From: Acidobacteriota bacterium
Lineage (GTDB): Bacteria; Acidobacteriota; Terriglobia; UBA7540
Reading direction: 5' to 3'
Assembly (NCBI GenBank): GCA_023474345.1
Contig: JAMCXS010000028.1
Span: 1 to 64,000 of the forward strand
DNA length: 64,000 nucleotides
Part shown: positions 34,689 to 44,049 of the stretch, one piece after another
Layout of the letters: each line of letters starts with the position of its first letter
How positions within the stretch are numbered: the stretch's first letter is position 1
Translations under genes and position numbers: made by a program
The notes under the pieces: generated by a model
The model's database searches: none
Told to the model about the DNA's origin: nothing
What the model saw: the letters and a program-made list of their open reading frames with translations, nothing else

Positions 34689-36023
34689 ATGGCGTCCAAA
34701 AAACAGGAAGAAAAGCCAGTCGTCGTGCAGGAAGAAAAGATCGAGGAACTTAAAGAGAGCGAAGTCCTCGATATTGCCAAGCTGAAAGAAATGAACATTG
34801 CCACTCTGACCCAGGTTGCCAAGGACTTGGGAGTTGTCGGAGCCACTGGCATGCGGAAGCAGGAGCTGATCTTTAAGATCCTGCAAGCGCAAACTGAAAA
34901 GGCCGGGCTCATCTTTTCCGAAGGTGTGCTCGAATGCCTTCCCGATGGCTTCGGCTTCCTGCGCGCTCCCGACTACAACTATTTACCGGGGCCTGATGAT
35001 ATCTATGTCTCACCGTCGCAGATCCGCAAGTTTGATCTGCGCACCGGCGATACGATCTCTGGCCAGATCCGGCCTCCTAAAGAAGGTGAGCGCTATTTCG
35101 CGCTGATCAAGGTGGAGGCCATCAACTTTGAACCCCCCGACGAAGCACGGAACAAGATCTTTTTCGATAACCTGACCCCGCTCTATCCCCAGGAGCGGCT
35201 CCGCCTGGAAACCGTGAAGGACAACATATCCGCTCGCGTTCTCGACCTGCTCACGCCCATCGGCAAGGGCCAGCGCGGGCTGATTGTTTCTCCTCCGCGC
35301 ACCGGCAAAACGATGCTGCTGCAGACCATCGCCAACTCCGTTACCGCGAACCATCCGGAAGTCACGCTGATTGTGTTGCTGATTGACGAGCGGCCGGAAG
35401 AAGTGACGGACATGCAGAGGACGGTCGAAGGGGAAGTCATCAGCTCGACGTTTGATGAACCTGCCGCCCGGCACGTTCAGGTGGCCGAGATGGTGATTGA
35501 GAAAGCAAAGCGGCTGGTCGAGCACAAGCGGGACGTGGTGATTCTGCTGGATTCCATCACCCGTCTGGCACGCGCTTACAACACGGTTGTTCCGCCTTCG
35601 GGCAAGGTCCTTTCCGGCGGTGTCGATTCCAACGCCCTGCAGCGTCCCAAGCGGTTTTTCGGTTCGGCGCGAAACATCGAGGAAGGCGGCAGTTTGACCA
35701 TCATCGCCACGGCGTTGATCGATACCGGAAGCCGCATGGACGACGTGATCTTTGAGGAGTTCAAAGGCACCGGCAACATGGAAGTGCACCTCGACCGCAA
35801 GCTGGTGGATAAGCGCGTCTTTCCGGCCATCGAGATCAACAAGTCAGGCACCCGCAAAGAGGAGTTGCTGGTACCAAAGGACGAACTGAACCGCATCTGG
35901 GTTCTGCGCAAGGTGCTGAATCCGCTCTCTCCTGTGGAGAGCATGGAGCTCATCATTGATAAGCTCTCCAAAACCAGGAGTAACTCGGAGTTTCTTGCCT
36001 CGATGAGCAATGGCGGAAGGTAA
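34689..36023 (+). CDS. rho: transcription termination factor Rho
   Basis: 444 residues. A short charged N-terminal extension (about 35 residues) precedes the Rho_N helix bundle ([20 protein letters not shown]) and the RNA-binding cold-shock-like domain ([20 protein letters not shown]). The RecA-like ATPase has Walker [18 protein letters not shown], Walker [21 protein letters not shown] with the Q-loop/R-loop [20 protein letters not shown]. It is a hexameric RNA translocase that ends transcription. It follows the lon operon on the same strand and converges with cmk, with only 16 bp between the stops. Confidence 0.98.
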   Translation: MASKKQEEKPVVVQEEKIEELKESEVLDIAKLKEMNIATLTQVAKDLGVVGATGMRKQELIFKILQAQTEKAGLIFSEGVLECLPDGFGFLRAPDYNYLPGPDDIYVSPSQIRKFDLRTGDTISGQIRPPKEGERYFALIKVEAINFEPPDEARNKIFFDNLTPLYPQERLRLETVKDNISARVLDLLTPIGKGQRGLIVSPPRTGKTMLLQTIANSVTANHPEVTLIVLLIDERPEEVTDMQRTVEGEVISSTFDEPAARHVQVAEMVIEKAKRLVEHKRDVVILLDSITRLARAYNTVVPPSGKVLSGGVDSNALQRPKRFFGSARNIEEGGSLTIIATALIDTGSRMDDVIFEEFKGTGNMEVHLDRKLVDKRVFPAIEINKSGTRKEELLVPKDELNRIWVLRKVLNPLSPVESMELIIDKLSKTRSNSEFLASMSNGGR

Positions 36024-36039
36024 GGGGCAGGACTTTCCA

Positions 36040-36726
36040 CTACGGCGTGGTCAGTAACTTCTTGCTGCGGGCCAATTCCAAAATCCGCTCGACAACCTGC
36101 TCGGCTGTTAAGTAGGTCGAGTCGACTACGTGTGCGTCCTCTGCGGCAACCAGCGGCGATATTTTCCTTTCCGCGTCGAGCTGATCGCGCTTCGAAATCT
36201 CAGAGACCGTGTCTGCCAACGTGGATGGCCGCCCTTGCTGGTGGTTCTGCTGCAACCTCCGGCGCGCCCTTTCTTCAGGATCGGCTTTGAGGAAAATCTT
36301 TAGCGATGCCTCGGGAAAGACCACGGTGCCGATGTCCCGGCCTTCCATCACTACTCCCCGGCCCGCAACCAGCGACCTCTGCAAACTGATCAGTTTTTTG
36401 CGAACTTCCGGCAGGCGGGAAACCCTCGCCGCTGCGTAAGTCACTTCCGAACTCCGAATTTCCGCCGTGACGTCTTTGCCATCCAGGAGCACCTTTGGCT
36501 CCTGGTTGCCGGCCAGGAATTGGATTTCTGCCAAGGCAATAACCCTGCCAATCTCATTCTGATTGTCGAGCGCCGTACCGGATTGGAGCACTTTTAGCGC
36601 AGCAGCCCGGTAGGTTGCGCCACTATCCATGTAGTCGAGGCCGAGACGCTCGGCAAGCATTCGAGCGACAGTGCTTTTGCCGGCACCTGCCGGCCCGTCA
36701 ATGGCGATTATCAGGGGTTTTACCAT
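36040..36726 (-). CDS. cmk: cytidylate kinase
   Basis: The ORF track gives 311 residues from 36975, but that frame's first 83 residues are low-complexity and overlap the 3' end of mutL. The ATG at 36726 begins the conserved [20 protein letters not shown], giving 228 residues, the normal size. It phosphorylates CMP and dCMP with ATP. The P-loop is [25 protein letters not shown] and [20 protein letters not shown] are the CMP-binding motifs, and [13 protein letters not shown] is the lid. It lies 83 bp downstream of mutL on the same strand. Confidence 0.95.
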   Translation of the reverse strand: MVKPLIIAIDGPAGAGKSTVARMLAERLGLDYMDSGATYRAAALKVLQSGTALDNQNEIGRVIALAEIQFLAGNQEPKVLLDGKDVTAEIRSSEVTYAAARVSRLPEVRKKLISLQRSLVAGRGVVMEGRDIGTVVFPEASLKIFLKADPEERARRRLQQNHQQGRPSTLADTVSEISKRDQLDAERKISPLVAAEDAHVVDSTYLTAEQVVERILELARSKKLLTTP

Positions 36727-36809
36727 AAGAGGCTGTTTGGTCCTGTAGTCTGCTTCTTCTTGTGTTCCTTGACGCTGATCCTGAACGAGATTTGAGCGTG
36801 AACGAAGGC

Positions 36810-38732
36810 TCAGATGCGCTTGAAAGCTTTCTGAATCTCTTTCATGTCGTACCGAAGGACTACCGGGCGCCCGTGCGGGCAGGTCATCGGGCAATCGGTC
36901 TTGCTCAACTCCACGAGCAGCCATCCCATTTTCTCTTGATCGAGAGGCCTGTTGACTTTGATCGCCGCGTGACAAGCAACGGAAGCGGCGATCTTGCGGC
37001 GCAACTCATCAAGCGAGAGGGCCCGGGCCTCACGCCCAAGGCTTTCCAGGATTTCACGCACCAGCTTTTCTACGTCGTCAGGATGGATGTCGGCCGGCGC
37101 GGCCTTCACAGCCACACTCCCTTGGCCAAATGGTTCCACCTCAAAGCCATTGGCGGTCAGTTCGTCGGCAATATTCTGAAAAGTGACGCGCTGTTCCGGC
37201 CGGAGATCCACCACAATCGGCAATAGCAGCCTCTGGCCCTCCAGCTTGCTTGCCTGGCGCCGGCTGAGATGCTGCTCGAACAGGATGCGTTCGTGGGCCA
37301 CATGCTGGTCGATAATCCAGAGACCTTCGATGTTGGTCGCTACGATGAAGCTGGACTGGATCTGCCCGAGCGGCTGGAGGTCACTGGGGAATTCGCCGAT
37401 CCGAGATTCCGGAATTGCATCTGCGGAGCAGGGAACTGACCAGGCTGCCGGCGGCGGAGGTGCGTAAGTGGATAACGCGGCTTCCGCCAGCGGAAGATAT
37501 GCTGTTGAAGGCTGCGGTCGCGGCGCAGAGAGACGAAAGCCTGGGGCTTGCGCCGGAGCCGGCGTCCCCCGTTGCCGTGTTGGAAAAGGCTCTAAATCTT
37601 GCCCGTGCGGGGGTGCTGGTGCTGCTTCAGCGGGTTTGGTCGTCTCCGGCTGCTTAGGCATTGGGAAGGCGGCAACAGGCCGCGCAGCCTTTAGAGCCTG
37701 GAGCACTGAGTCACGGACTAAGTCATGCACAAAGGCTCCATTGCGAAAGCGTACCTCGGCTTTGGAAGGATGGACGTTAACATCTACTTCCGTGGGAGGA
37801 AGGTCAAGAAAGACCAGCGACACCGGGGAGATGCCCGCAGGCAGAATGTTCCGGTAAGCCTCGGTGAGCGCGTGCAGAACCAGTCGGTCGCGGACCAGGC
37901 GCCGGTTGACGAAGAAATAGATCTGATTCCTGTTAAGCTTGTGCACCTCGGGGCGCGAGGCAAAACCGAAGATCCTGAAAACCGCGGGTGAGACCTCGGG
38001 TTCAGCGTCAGCCTCAACGTCCGGGGCGTTGGGCAAGGGCATGAGGCGCTCGACAGGACCGAATTCAACCAGTTGGTCCAGCATTTGGCCTCCCATCACT
38101 TGATAAAGCCGCTCACGATGGCTTCCCACTGGCGATGCTTTCAGGATTTCATTCGTCATGGAGGTCAGGCGAAAGCCCTTGTCGGGATGGGCCAGTGCGT
38201 AATGAGTCACCATGGAGGCGATATGTCCGAGTTCGGTGGATTCAGAGCGTAGGAACTTGCGCCGTGCCGGAGTGTTAAAAAAGAGGCTCTGGACGTCAAT
38301 TTTGGTGCCGCCTGGGCGGACCATTTCTTTTACGTCCCGCAACCTGCCACCGGAAATTTCCACCCGAGTTCCCACCTCTTCTGAACCTTGGCGGGTTTCG
38401 AGCGTCATGCGTGAGACCGCGGCTATTGAGGGCAGCGCTTCGCCGCGGAATCCCAGCGTCGAGATTTCGTCCAGGTCTTCGGCTGACTTGATTTTGCTTG
38501 TGGCGTGGCGTTCGAACGCCAGCAAAGTGTCATCGCGGGTCATCCCGCAGCCGTTATCCGCAACCCGGATGAGGCGTCTGCCGCCGCTTTCCACGTGGAT
38601 CTCGATCTCATGCGCTCCCGCATCCAGGGAATTTTCGACGAGTTCCTTTGCCACCGACGCCGGGCGCTCGACTACTTCGCCCGCGGCAATCTTGTTGGCG
38701 ACGGCTTCCGGAAGGATGCGAATGACGGACAT
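36810..38732 (-). CDS. mutL: DNA mismatch repair protein MutL
   Basis: 640 residues. The N-terminal GHKL ATPase is clear: IAAGEVVERPASVAKELVEN, DAGAHEIEIHVESGG, VADNGCGMTRDD, ATSKIKSAEDL, LGFRGEALPSIAAVS. A proline/alanine-rich linker of about 110 residues (about 355-460) leads to the dimerisation domain. That domain carries WIIDQHVAHERILFEQHL, corresponding to the metal-binding endonuclease motif DQHA(X)2E(X)4E with Val in place of Ala, plus ACHAAIKVNRPL and MTCPHGRPV. It is therefore probably a nicking MutL, as expected in bacteria without MutH. mutS is not in the window. Confidence 0.97.
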   Translation of the reverse strand: MSVIRILPEAVANKIAAGEVVERPASVAKELVENSLDAGAHEIEIHVESGGRRLIRVADNGCGMTRDDTLLAFERHATSKIKSAEDLDEISTLGFRGEALPSIAAVSRMTLETRQGSEEVGTRVEISGGRLRDVKEMVRPGGTKIDVQSLFFNTPARRKFLRSESTELGHIASMVTHYALAHPDKGFRLTSMTNEILKASPVGSHRERLYQVMGGQMLDQLVEFGPVERLMPLPNAPDVEADAEPEVSPAVFRIFGFASRPEVHKLNRNQIYFFVNRRLVRDRLVLHALTEAYRNILPAGISPVSLVFLDLPPTEVDVNVHPSKAEVRFRNGAFVHDLVRDSVLQALKAARPVAAFPMPKQPETTKPAEAAPAPPHGQDLEPFPTRQRGTPAPAQAPGFRLSAPRPQPSTAYLPLAEAALSTYAPPPPAAWSVPCSADAIPESRIGEFPSDLQPLGQIQSSFIVATNIEGLWIIDQHVAHERILFEQHLSRRQASKLEGQRLLLPIVVDLRPEQRVTFQNIADELTANGFEVEPFGQGSVAVKAAPADIHPDDVEKLVREILESLGREARALSLDELRRKIAASVACHAAIKVNRPLDQEKMGWLLVELSKTDCPMTCPHGRPVVLRYDMKEIQKAFKRI

Positions 38733-38847
38733 AAAATTTAGTGATTGAGTGATTGAATCATTGGCTCATTGATATTCCGAAAAAGTAGATTGGCTCACGC
38801 GGTTTTTCTATTCACGCAATGACACAATGACTCAACGATTCAATTCT

Positions 38848-40626
38848 TTAATGCTTAACTATTTTCAAGCCCAGTTCTTCTAATTGCTCGCGGTCAACGC
38901 TGGCGGGAGCATCGCACATCAGGTCCACGGCGCTAGCGGTTTTGGGGAAGGCGATCACCTCGCGAATGCTCGATTCGCCGGCCAGCAAGGCGACGATGCG
39001 GTCAACCCCCAGCGCGATTCCGCCGTGCGGCGGCGCGCCGTATTCGAGCGCGTCCATGAAAAATCCAAAGCGCTCGCGAGCTTTTTCATCGCTCAGTCCC
39101 AGCACTTTGAATACCCGCTGCTGGATATCGCGGCGGTGCATACGGATGGACCCGCCGCCGATTTCCTGGCCGTTCAGCACCAAATCGTACGCGAGCGCCT
39201 TGACGCTTGCCGGGTCCGATTCGAGCTTGGGCAAGTCTTCCTCGCGTGGAGAAGTAAACGGATGGTGCATGGCTGCGAAACGCTTCTCTTTGGGGTCGTA
39301 CTCGAACATCGGAAAATCCACCACCCAGGCAAAACTCCAAACGCCGGGCTTGATCAGTTCCAGCTTGCGACCAAGTTCCAGCCGCAGCCAGGTCGAAGCC
39401 TGATCGAGGCTCTGGAGCTTGTCCCGCGAGGTCGAATCCGCTCCTACCAGGATCACCAGGTCACCGACTTGAGCCGCCGCCGCCGCTGCCAACTGTTGAA
39501 GCGCTTCTTCCCCGACTGCATTTTTCAGCCGAGACTGAATTCCCGATTCCGTGACGGTGAAGTAAGCCGAATTGCTCGCCCCCGCCTCCAAAAGACCCTG
39601 CTGGTAACGGTCAAGCTGGCTGCGAGACAGTTTGGCGTTCGGGACGCGAAGCGCCTTGACGGCTTGAAACCCCTTCAGCTTATCTAAAGAGTTCGCGGGC
39701 AACTCGACCCGCCGCCATTCCAGTCCAAAACGCAAATCAGGCTTGTCGGAGCCATATTTCTCCATCGCCGTGGTGTAGCTGAGGCGCGGGAAAGGACGCT
39801 CGACCTTGACGTCCACAATCGCCAAGAGCTTTTCCATTAGTCGCTCAATGATCTCAAAAAGCTCCTCACGCTGCGGGAACGCCATCTCGACATCAATCTG
39901 CGTGAATTCAGGCTGGCGGTCGGCGCGCAGGTCTTCATCCCGGAAGCATCGCACGATTTGGAAATAGCGGTCGAACCCGGCAATCATCAGCAACTGCTTG
40001 AACAGTTGCGGCGATTGCGGAAGGGCGTAAAAATGCCCTTGGCGCACCCGGCTCGGCACCAGATAATCCCGGGCGCCTTCGGGCGTGGAGCGAGTCATGA
40101 ATGGAGTTTCGACTTCAACAAAGTGATGGCCGGCCATGTGCTGGCGCACCACTTGATTCGCCCGGTCGCGAAGCCGGATGTTCTGCTGCATGCGGCTGCG
40201 GCGGAGATCGAGGTAACGGTAGCGAAGCCGCGTCTCTTCGACCGTGCGGGTTTCGTCTTCGATGGGGAAAGGCGGGGTCTTGGCCTCGTTCAGCAGCAGA
40301 AGCGTTTGTCCTTTAACTTCCACTTCGCCGGTCGTGAGCTGCGGGTTGACGGTCTCAGGCGACCGCAGAACCACTTCGCCCTCCACACCCACCACAAATT
40401 CATTCCGTACTTGCTCCGCTTTGGCATGGGCCTCAGGGCTCACTTCCGCGTTCAGCACCACCTGAACCACGCCCGTATGGTCCCGCAAATCAAGAAAGAT
40501 CAGATTGCCCAGGTCGCGCCGCCGCGCCACCCATCCCGCCAGAAATACTTTCCGGCCGGCGTGTGCTTTCCGCAGTTCGCCGCAACGATGTGTTCTTCTG
40601 CGTTCACCAAGTAGATCGAGTTCCAA
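38848..40626 (-). CDS. aspS: aspartyl-tRNA synthetase
   Basis: 592 residues, the bacterial-type enzyme with the GAD insertion domain. The N-terminal OB-fold anticodon-binding domain starts at VFLAGWVARRRDLGNLIFLD; class II motifs follow (FVEVETPFMTRSTPEGARDY, QLFKQLLMIAGFDRYFQIVR with FRDEDLRADRQPEFTQIDVE, and GIALGVDRIVALLAGESSIR). It may be discriminating or non-discriminating toward tRNA-Asn; the window does not settle this. It is 20 bp downstream of hisS, the common hisS-aspS pair. The 115-bp gap to mutL contains short A/T-rich direct repeats (ATGACT/ATTGAGTGATT type) but no terminator. Confidence 0.98.
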   Translation of the reverse strand: MELDLLGERRRTHRCGELRKAHAGRKVFLAGWVARRRDLGNLIFLDLRDHTGVVQVVLNAEVSPEAHAKAEQVRNEFVVGVEGEVVLRSPETVNPQLTTGEVEVKGQTLLLLNEAKTPPFPIEDETRTVEETRLRYRYLDLRRSRMQQNIRLRDRANQVVRQHMAGHHFVEVETPFMTRSTPEGARDYLVPSRVRQGHFYALPQSPQLFKQLLMIAGFDRYFQIVRCFRDEDLRADRQPEFTQIDVEMAFPQREELFEIIERLMEKLLAIVDVKVERPFPRLSYTTAMEKYGSDKPDLRFGLEWRRVELPANSLDKLKGFQAVKALRVPNAKLSRSQLDRYQQGLLEAGASNSAYFTVTESGIQSRLKNAVGEEALQQLAAAAAAQVGDLVILVGADSTSRDKLQSLDQASTWLRLELGRKLELIKPGVWSFAWVVDFPMFEYDPKEKRFAAMHHPFTSPREEDLPKLESDPASVKALAYDLVLNGQEIGGGSIRMHRRDIQQRVFKVLGLSDEKARERFGFFMDALEYGAPPHGGIALGVDRIVALLAGESSIREVIAFPKTASAVDLMCDAPASVDREQLEELGLKIVKH

Positions 40627-40646
40627 ATTCAGCCCTTACCTTTCCG

Positions 40647-41963
40647 CTATTTCGCTTGTGAAGACGGGGCGCGGCCGGACTGGAAAGTCTCGCCCAGTTT
40701 CTCCTTTATGGCGGCGACTAATTGTACCGCATCGACAGCCCTTTGCTCGCCCGTTTCCATATCTTTCAGTTGATAATGTCCGCTGGCTACTTCTTCTTCA
40801 CCGATGATGATGGTGTGCCGAGCCTGCAGTTTGTTGGCAATACCCAGCGACTTTTTCAGCTTCATTTGCTGGAAGCTAATTTCCGTGCTAATGCCTTCCC
40901 GACGCAGTTGGCAGGCCAGGCGCACGGCAGGCTCCCGTGCGGCCTCGCCCATCCAGGCCACATAGACCGCGAGCGGTGCCTTCATTTTCAGCGCCGCGCT
41001 TTCTTCCACCGTCAAAACCAGCCGGTCCTGGCCGATGGCAAACCCGAAACCGGGCGCCGGCGGCCCGCCCAGCATTTCGGACAGACCATCGTAACGTCCG
41101 CCGCCCAGCATTGCGTTTTGCGCGCCCAACAATCCGCTGGTGATTTCAAAAGTCGTTCGGGTGTAGTAGTCGAGCCCTCGCACCAGGCGCGGCACAATTT
41201 CATAAGCCACGCCGCGCTCATCGAGTTCGCCCGTAACGCATTCAAAGTGCTGCCGACATTCCGAGCACAGATGATCGAGGATGTACGGAAGCTTCTCGAT
41301 GACGGGCTGGTCGGCTTCCACTTTGCAGTCGAGCACGCGGAGTGGATTGGTTTGGGCACGGCGCTGGCAGTCAGTGCAGAGTTTGGTCTTAACGGCGTCC
41401 AGAGCGTGCCGTAGTTTTTTTAAGTACTCGGGACGGCATTTGGGGCAGCCGACGGAGTTTAGCAAAAGCTTGAATTCCTTCAGCCCCAGGCGCTCCAGCA
41501 GCAAAACAAGCATCTCCAGGACTTCGGTGTCAATCGTTGGATGGTCGGAACCCAGAACCTCCGCGCCGATCTGATAGAACTGCCGATAGCGGCCCTTCTG
41601 GGGCCGCTCACGCCGGAACATTGGACCAAAATAATAGAGCTTGTGAACTCCGCCTTCGTTGTAGAGACCGTGTTCGATGTAGGCGCGCACGACGGAAGCT
41701 GTGGCCTCAGGCCGCAGCGTCAGCGACTCGCTATCGCGGTCCTCGAAGGTATACATTTCCTTGGTCACAATGTCGGTGTCGGAGCCCACGCTGCGGGCAA
41801 ACAAGGCGGTCTGTTCCAGGATGGGGGTGCGGATTTCGCGGAAGTTGTACGCCTCGAACACACGGCGCGCTTCTTCTTCCACCCGCTGCCAAAGGGGTGT
41901 TTCGCCGGGCAGCAGGTCGCGCGTTCCCTTTACGGATTGGATAAGTTCGTTTTTCTTGGACAC
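40647..41963 (-). CDS. hisS: histidyl-tRNA synthetase
   Basis: 438 residues. Class II signatures are KGTRDLLPGETPLWQRVEE, FREIRTPILEQTALFARSVG, TLRPEATASVVRAYIEH (motif 2 region) and the histidine-binding LVRGLDYYTRTTFEI with GGGRYDGLSEMLGG. The C-terminal anticodon-binding domain ends the protein. A notable feature is a cluster of cysteines (NSVGCPKCRPEYLKK, LCTDCQRRAQ, LDHLCSEC) that looks like an inserted zinc-binding region in the middle domain, seen in some bacterial HisRS. It is first in the hisS-aspS unit. Confidence 0.97.
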   Translation of the reverse strand: MSKKNELIQSVKGTRDLLPGETPLWQRVEEEARRVFEAYNFREIRTPILEQTALFARSVGSDTDIVTKEMYTFEDRDSESLTLRPEATASVVRAYIEHGLYNEGGVHKLYYFGPMFRRERPQKGRYRQFYQIGAEVLGSDHPTIDTEVLEMLVLLLERLGLKEFKLLLNSVGCPKCRPEYLKKLRHALDAVKTKLCTDCQRRAQTNPLRVLDCKVEADQPVIEKLPYILDHLCSECRQHFECVTGELDERGVAYEIVPRLVRGLDYYTRTTFEITSGLLGAQNAMLGGGRYDGLSEMLGGPPAPGFGFAIGQDRLVLTVEESAALKMKAPLAVYVAWMGEAAREPAVRLACQLRREGISTEISFQQMKLKKSLGIANKLQARHTIIIGEEEVASGHYQLKDMETGEQRAVDAVQLVAAIKEKLGETFQSGRAPSSQAK

Positions 41964-42021
41964 GTTAATTCACTGTGCGGAGTGACCTGGGTTGCGGGTT
42001 CCCAACCTCACGCTCTGGCAA

Positions 42022-42552
42022 CTAGGATGCGGGTTCCCTCCGTGTCCCCGCCATGTAAGCATCCTTATATTCCAGATAATGACTGGCGTGGGAGTCGATA
42101 AACTTGCGGTCGGCTTCGATAAGCTTCCGCTGCAAGCGCGCGGGCACTCCGGCATAAAGACTTCCCGGAGGGATGACGGTTCTTTCAGGCACCAGCGCTC
42201 CCGCCGCCACGATCGATCCCTCACCCACGTGAACACGGTTCAAAATGATTGCCCCCATGCCAATCAGACAATGATCTTCAATTCGGCAAGCATGCAGGAT
42301 CACGCGGTGTCCGACCGTTACCCAGTTGCCGAGGATCGTTGGCAATCCCGCGGTACCGTGCAGAATGGAACCATCCTGAATGTTACTCTGAGTTCCCACT
42401 CGGATAGGCGAAACGTCGGCGCGCAGCACGGTTTGGAACCAGACGCTCGATTCGTCGCCAACTTCAACGTCTCCAATCACATCCGCGTTTTCGGCAACAA
42501 ATGCCGATTCCGCAATCCGCGGCAAAACGCCTTTGTAACTTAGAATCATCAA
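42022..42552 (-). CDS. gamma-carbonic-anhydrase-like hexapeptide-repeat protein (YrdA/PaaY family)
   Basis: 176 residues of left-handed beta-helix with hexapeptide repeats (VIGDVEVGDESSVWFQTVLR, IRVGTQSNIQDGSILHG, LIGMGAIILNRVHVGEGSIV). The zinc-binding histidines of the family are visible in SILHGT and in VTVGHRVILHACRI. Family members include active gamma-carbonic anhydrases and thioesterase- or acetyltransferase-like proteins, so the reaction is not certain. The second Met (MILSYKG) is an equally good start. It lies 58 bp downstream of the hisS start on the same strand; that spacer and the gene's 3' end share the direct repeat TGCGGGTTCCC. Confidence 0.88.
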   Translation of the reverse strand: MMILSYKGVLPRIAESAFVAENADVIGDVEVGDESSVWFQTVLRADVSPIRVGTQSNIQDGSILHGTAGLPTILGNWVTVGHRVILHACRIEDHCLIGMGAIILNRVHVGEGSIVAAGALVPERTVIPPGSLYAGVPARLQRKLIEADRKFIDSHASHYLEYKDAYMAGTRREPAS

Positions 42553-42713
42553 CTTCCCCGCTCAGCCAAGAACTCTTGTGAGTACTTGAACTTATTGAAG
42601 TTAACATATCCCTGCGAGAGGCCGCAAGGTTGGGCGGGCGCTGGGGATTAGGATTCAGACTCCGGGCCCCTAAGCAGAACGTTCCGCATGAGTGCCGTGC
42701 TACACACGGCCAT

Positions 42714-42759
42714 AAAAACGGCAAGGCCCGGAACGCAATGAGCGCACCGGACCTTGCCG
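42714..42759 (-). terminator. intrinsic terminator of the O-methyltransferase gene
   Basis: On the minus strand CGGCAAGGTCCGG and CCGGGCCTTGCCG form a 13-position stem with one mismatch around a 15-base loop, followed directly by TTTTTA. It lies 44 bp past the methyltransferase stop codon and is the clearest intrinsic terminator found in the window. Confidence 0.8.
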
Positions 42760-42802
42760 CGTAAGCAACTTTACCGCGGCTTAATACAGCGATTCGGCAA
42801 CC

Positions 42803-43831
42803 TCAGGCTTTGTGTCCCACCACCACGGTGTGTGGGCCCGTGGGAACCGGGTGTGCGATAATGCTGCTGAACTCCGCTTCGTGGTACATCGCTTCGAGTT
42901 CCCGGAAAGTGTAAGCATCGCCCGAAGGGGTATTGGCCAGCATCATCATGCTGAAGGAGGCGGCCATGGGCGGCGATACCCTGTCTTCATTCGGCACGAA
43001 TTCCAAGGCTGCTGCACGACCGCCGGGCTTCAACGCTGCGTGGACCTTTTTCAGCAACTCGACGTTGGTGGGCGGATCAAAGTGGTGCAAAAAGTTGGTC
43101 AGCAAGACAACGTCATACGGCCCGCCGTATTCGACGTCGAAGGCGCTCCCCGGCAGCCGGGTGTAACGGTCGGCCACTCCCGCCTTTTGCGCATTGGCAT
43201 GAGCGACCTCGAGCACAGGCGCCCAGTCGACGGCCACCACCCGCGCTTGAGGGTTTTGCTTTGCCACCTCGATGCCGAACAGGCCGTGGCCGGCAGCGAT
43301 GTCGAGCACTTGCACGGGACCTTTATGGCCATCCAGGACGATGGAGCCGAGAGGCGCGGCCATGGGCGCCATCATGGGAGCCATGCTGTGCGCGAATTCC
43401 ACCCAAATCGGATTCTCGGGCTCGACCGAACCTTGTCCAGGGAGGACGGTGTGACCGTTCCGGACAATGTCAGCCAGACGTGCAAAAGGTTCGTTCAAAG
43501 CGGGATTTCCCAGAAAGCGGGCCGTCGAGGCTATACATGACGGGGAGCGCGGATCGAGGAAGAGCGCGCTGGTCGAGGTGTGATGGTAACGGCTACCGTC
43601 TTTTCGCAGCAAACCGATGATGGTCAGGTAATCGCACAGAATGCGCATACCACGCTCTGGGGCCTGGCATTGCCGTGCGAGGGACTTAATGTCGCCCGGG
43701 CCGTTGCCCACTGCCCGAAATAAGTCAAGTTCAATGGCCGCACGCAGCGCCGCCGAGCGCTGGTACGCATTCAGAGTTTCGAAGACCAGTGCGGGGGAAG
43801 GTGCTTCCACCGCCTGCGGTGTAGAAGCCAT
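42803..43831 (-). CDS. SAM-dependent O-methyltransferase (Methyltransf_2 type)
   Basis: 342 residues. The N-terminal 90 residues form the winged-helix dimerisation domain of small-molecule O-methyltransferases (ALVFETLNAYQRSAALRAAI, LARQCQAPERGMRILCDYLT). The Rossmann SAM domain carries VQVLDIAAGHGLFGIEVAKQ (motif I), VVAVDWAPVLEVA, and the conserved LTNFLHHFDPPTNVELLKKV and LKPGGRAAALEFV. Relatives methylate carotenoid or bacteriochlorophyll precursors, polyketides and phenols; the substrate here is unknown and no biosynthetic cluster surrounds it. AGGAGG sits 7 bases before the ATG. The gene appears monocistronic, with its own terminator downstream. Confidence 0.88.
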   Translation of the reverse strand: MASTPQAVEAPSPALVFETLNAYQRSAALRAAIELDLFRAVGNGPGDIKSLARQCQAPERGMRILCDYLTIIGLLRKDGSRYHHTSTSALFLDPRSPSCIASTARFLGNPALNEPFARLADIVRNGHTVLPGQGSVEPENPIWVEFAHSMAPMMAPMAAPLGSIVLDGHKGPVQVLDIAAGHGLFGIEVAKQNPQARVVAVDWAPVLEVAHANAQKAGVADRYTRLPGSAFDVEYGGPYDVVLLTNFLHHFDPPTNVELLKKVHAALKPGGRAAALEFVPNEDRVSPPMAASFSMMMLANTPSGDAYTFRELEAMYHEAEFSSIIAHPVPTGPHTVVVGHKA

Positions 43832-44023
43832 ATGTTAACCTCCTAAGCCGGGGCTTCTTCCTTGGCTTCCGGTCGCCGGAGACACAGATAACCGCCCTCA
43901 TCCGGGTTATCAATTGTCAGGTTCTTGCCCCACGGATAACATATACTGGAATCCTGCGGAACGCAATGATTATTGGGACCCTACGAAAGCAAAGCAAGAT
44001 TCCATCTGCCGCTGACCGCGGCG

Positions 44024-44029
44024 TATAAT
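44024..44029 (+). promoter_or_regulatory. candidate -10 box of the metallophosphoesterase gene
   Basis: A perfect TATAAT lies 20 bp upstream of the proposed TTG start; no good -35 is evident. If used, the mRNA would begin near 44036 with the GGAGG ribosome-binding site (44040-44044) almost at its 5' end, giving a very short leader. Confidence 0.4.
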
Positions 44030-44049
44030 TGACACCGTTGGAGGCGCGT

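Noticed and set aside
38733-38847. Short A/T-rich repeats between aspS and mutL as a possible CRISPR or terminator
   Set aside because: The repeats are very short, irregular and few; there is no stem with a U-tract.
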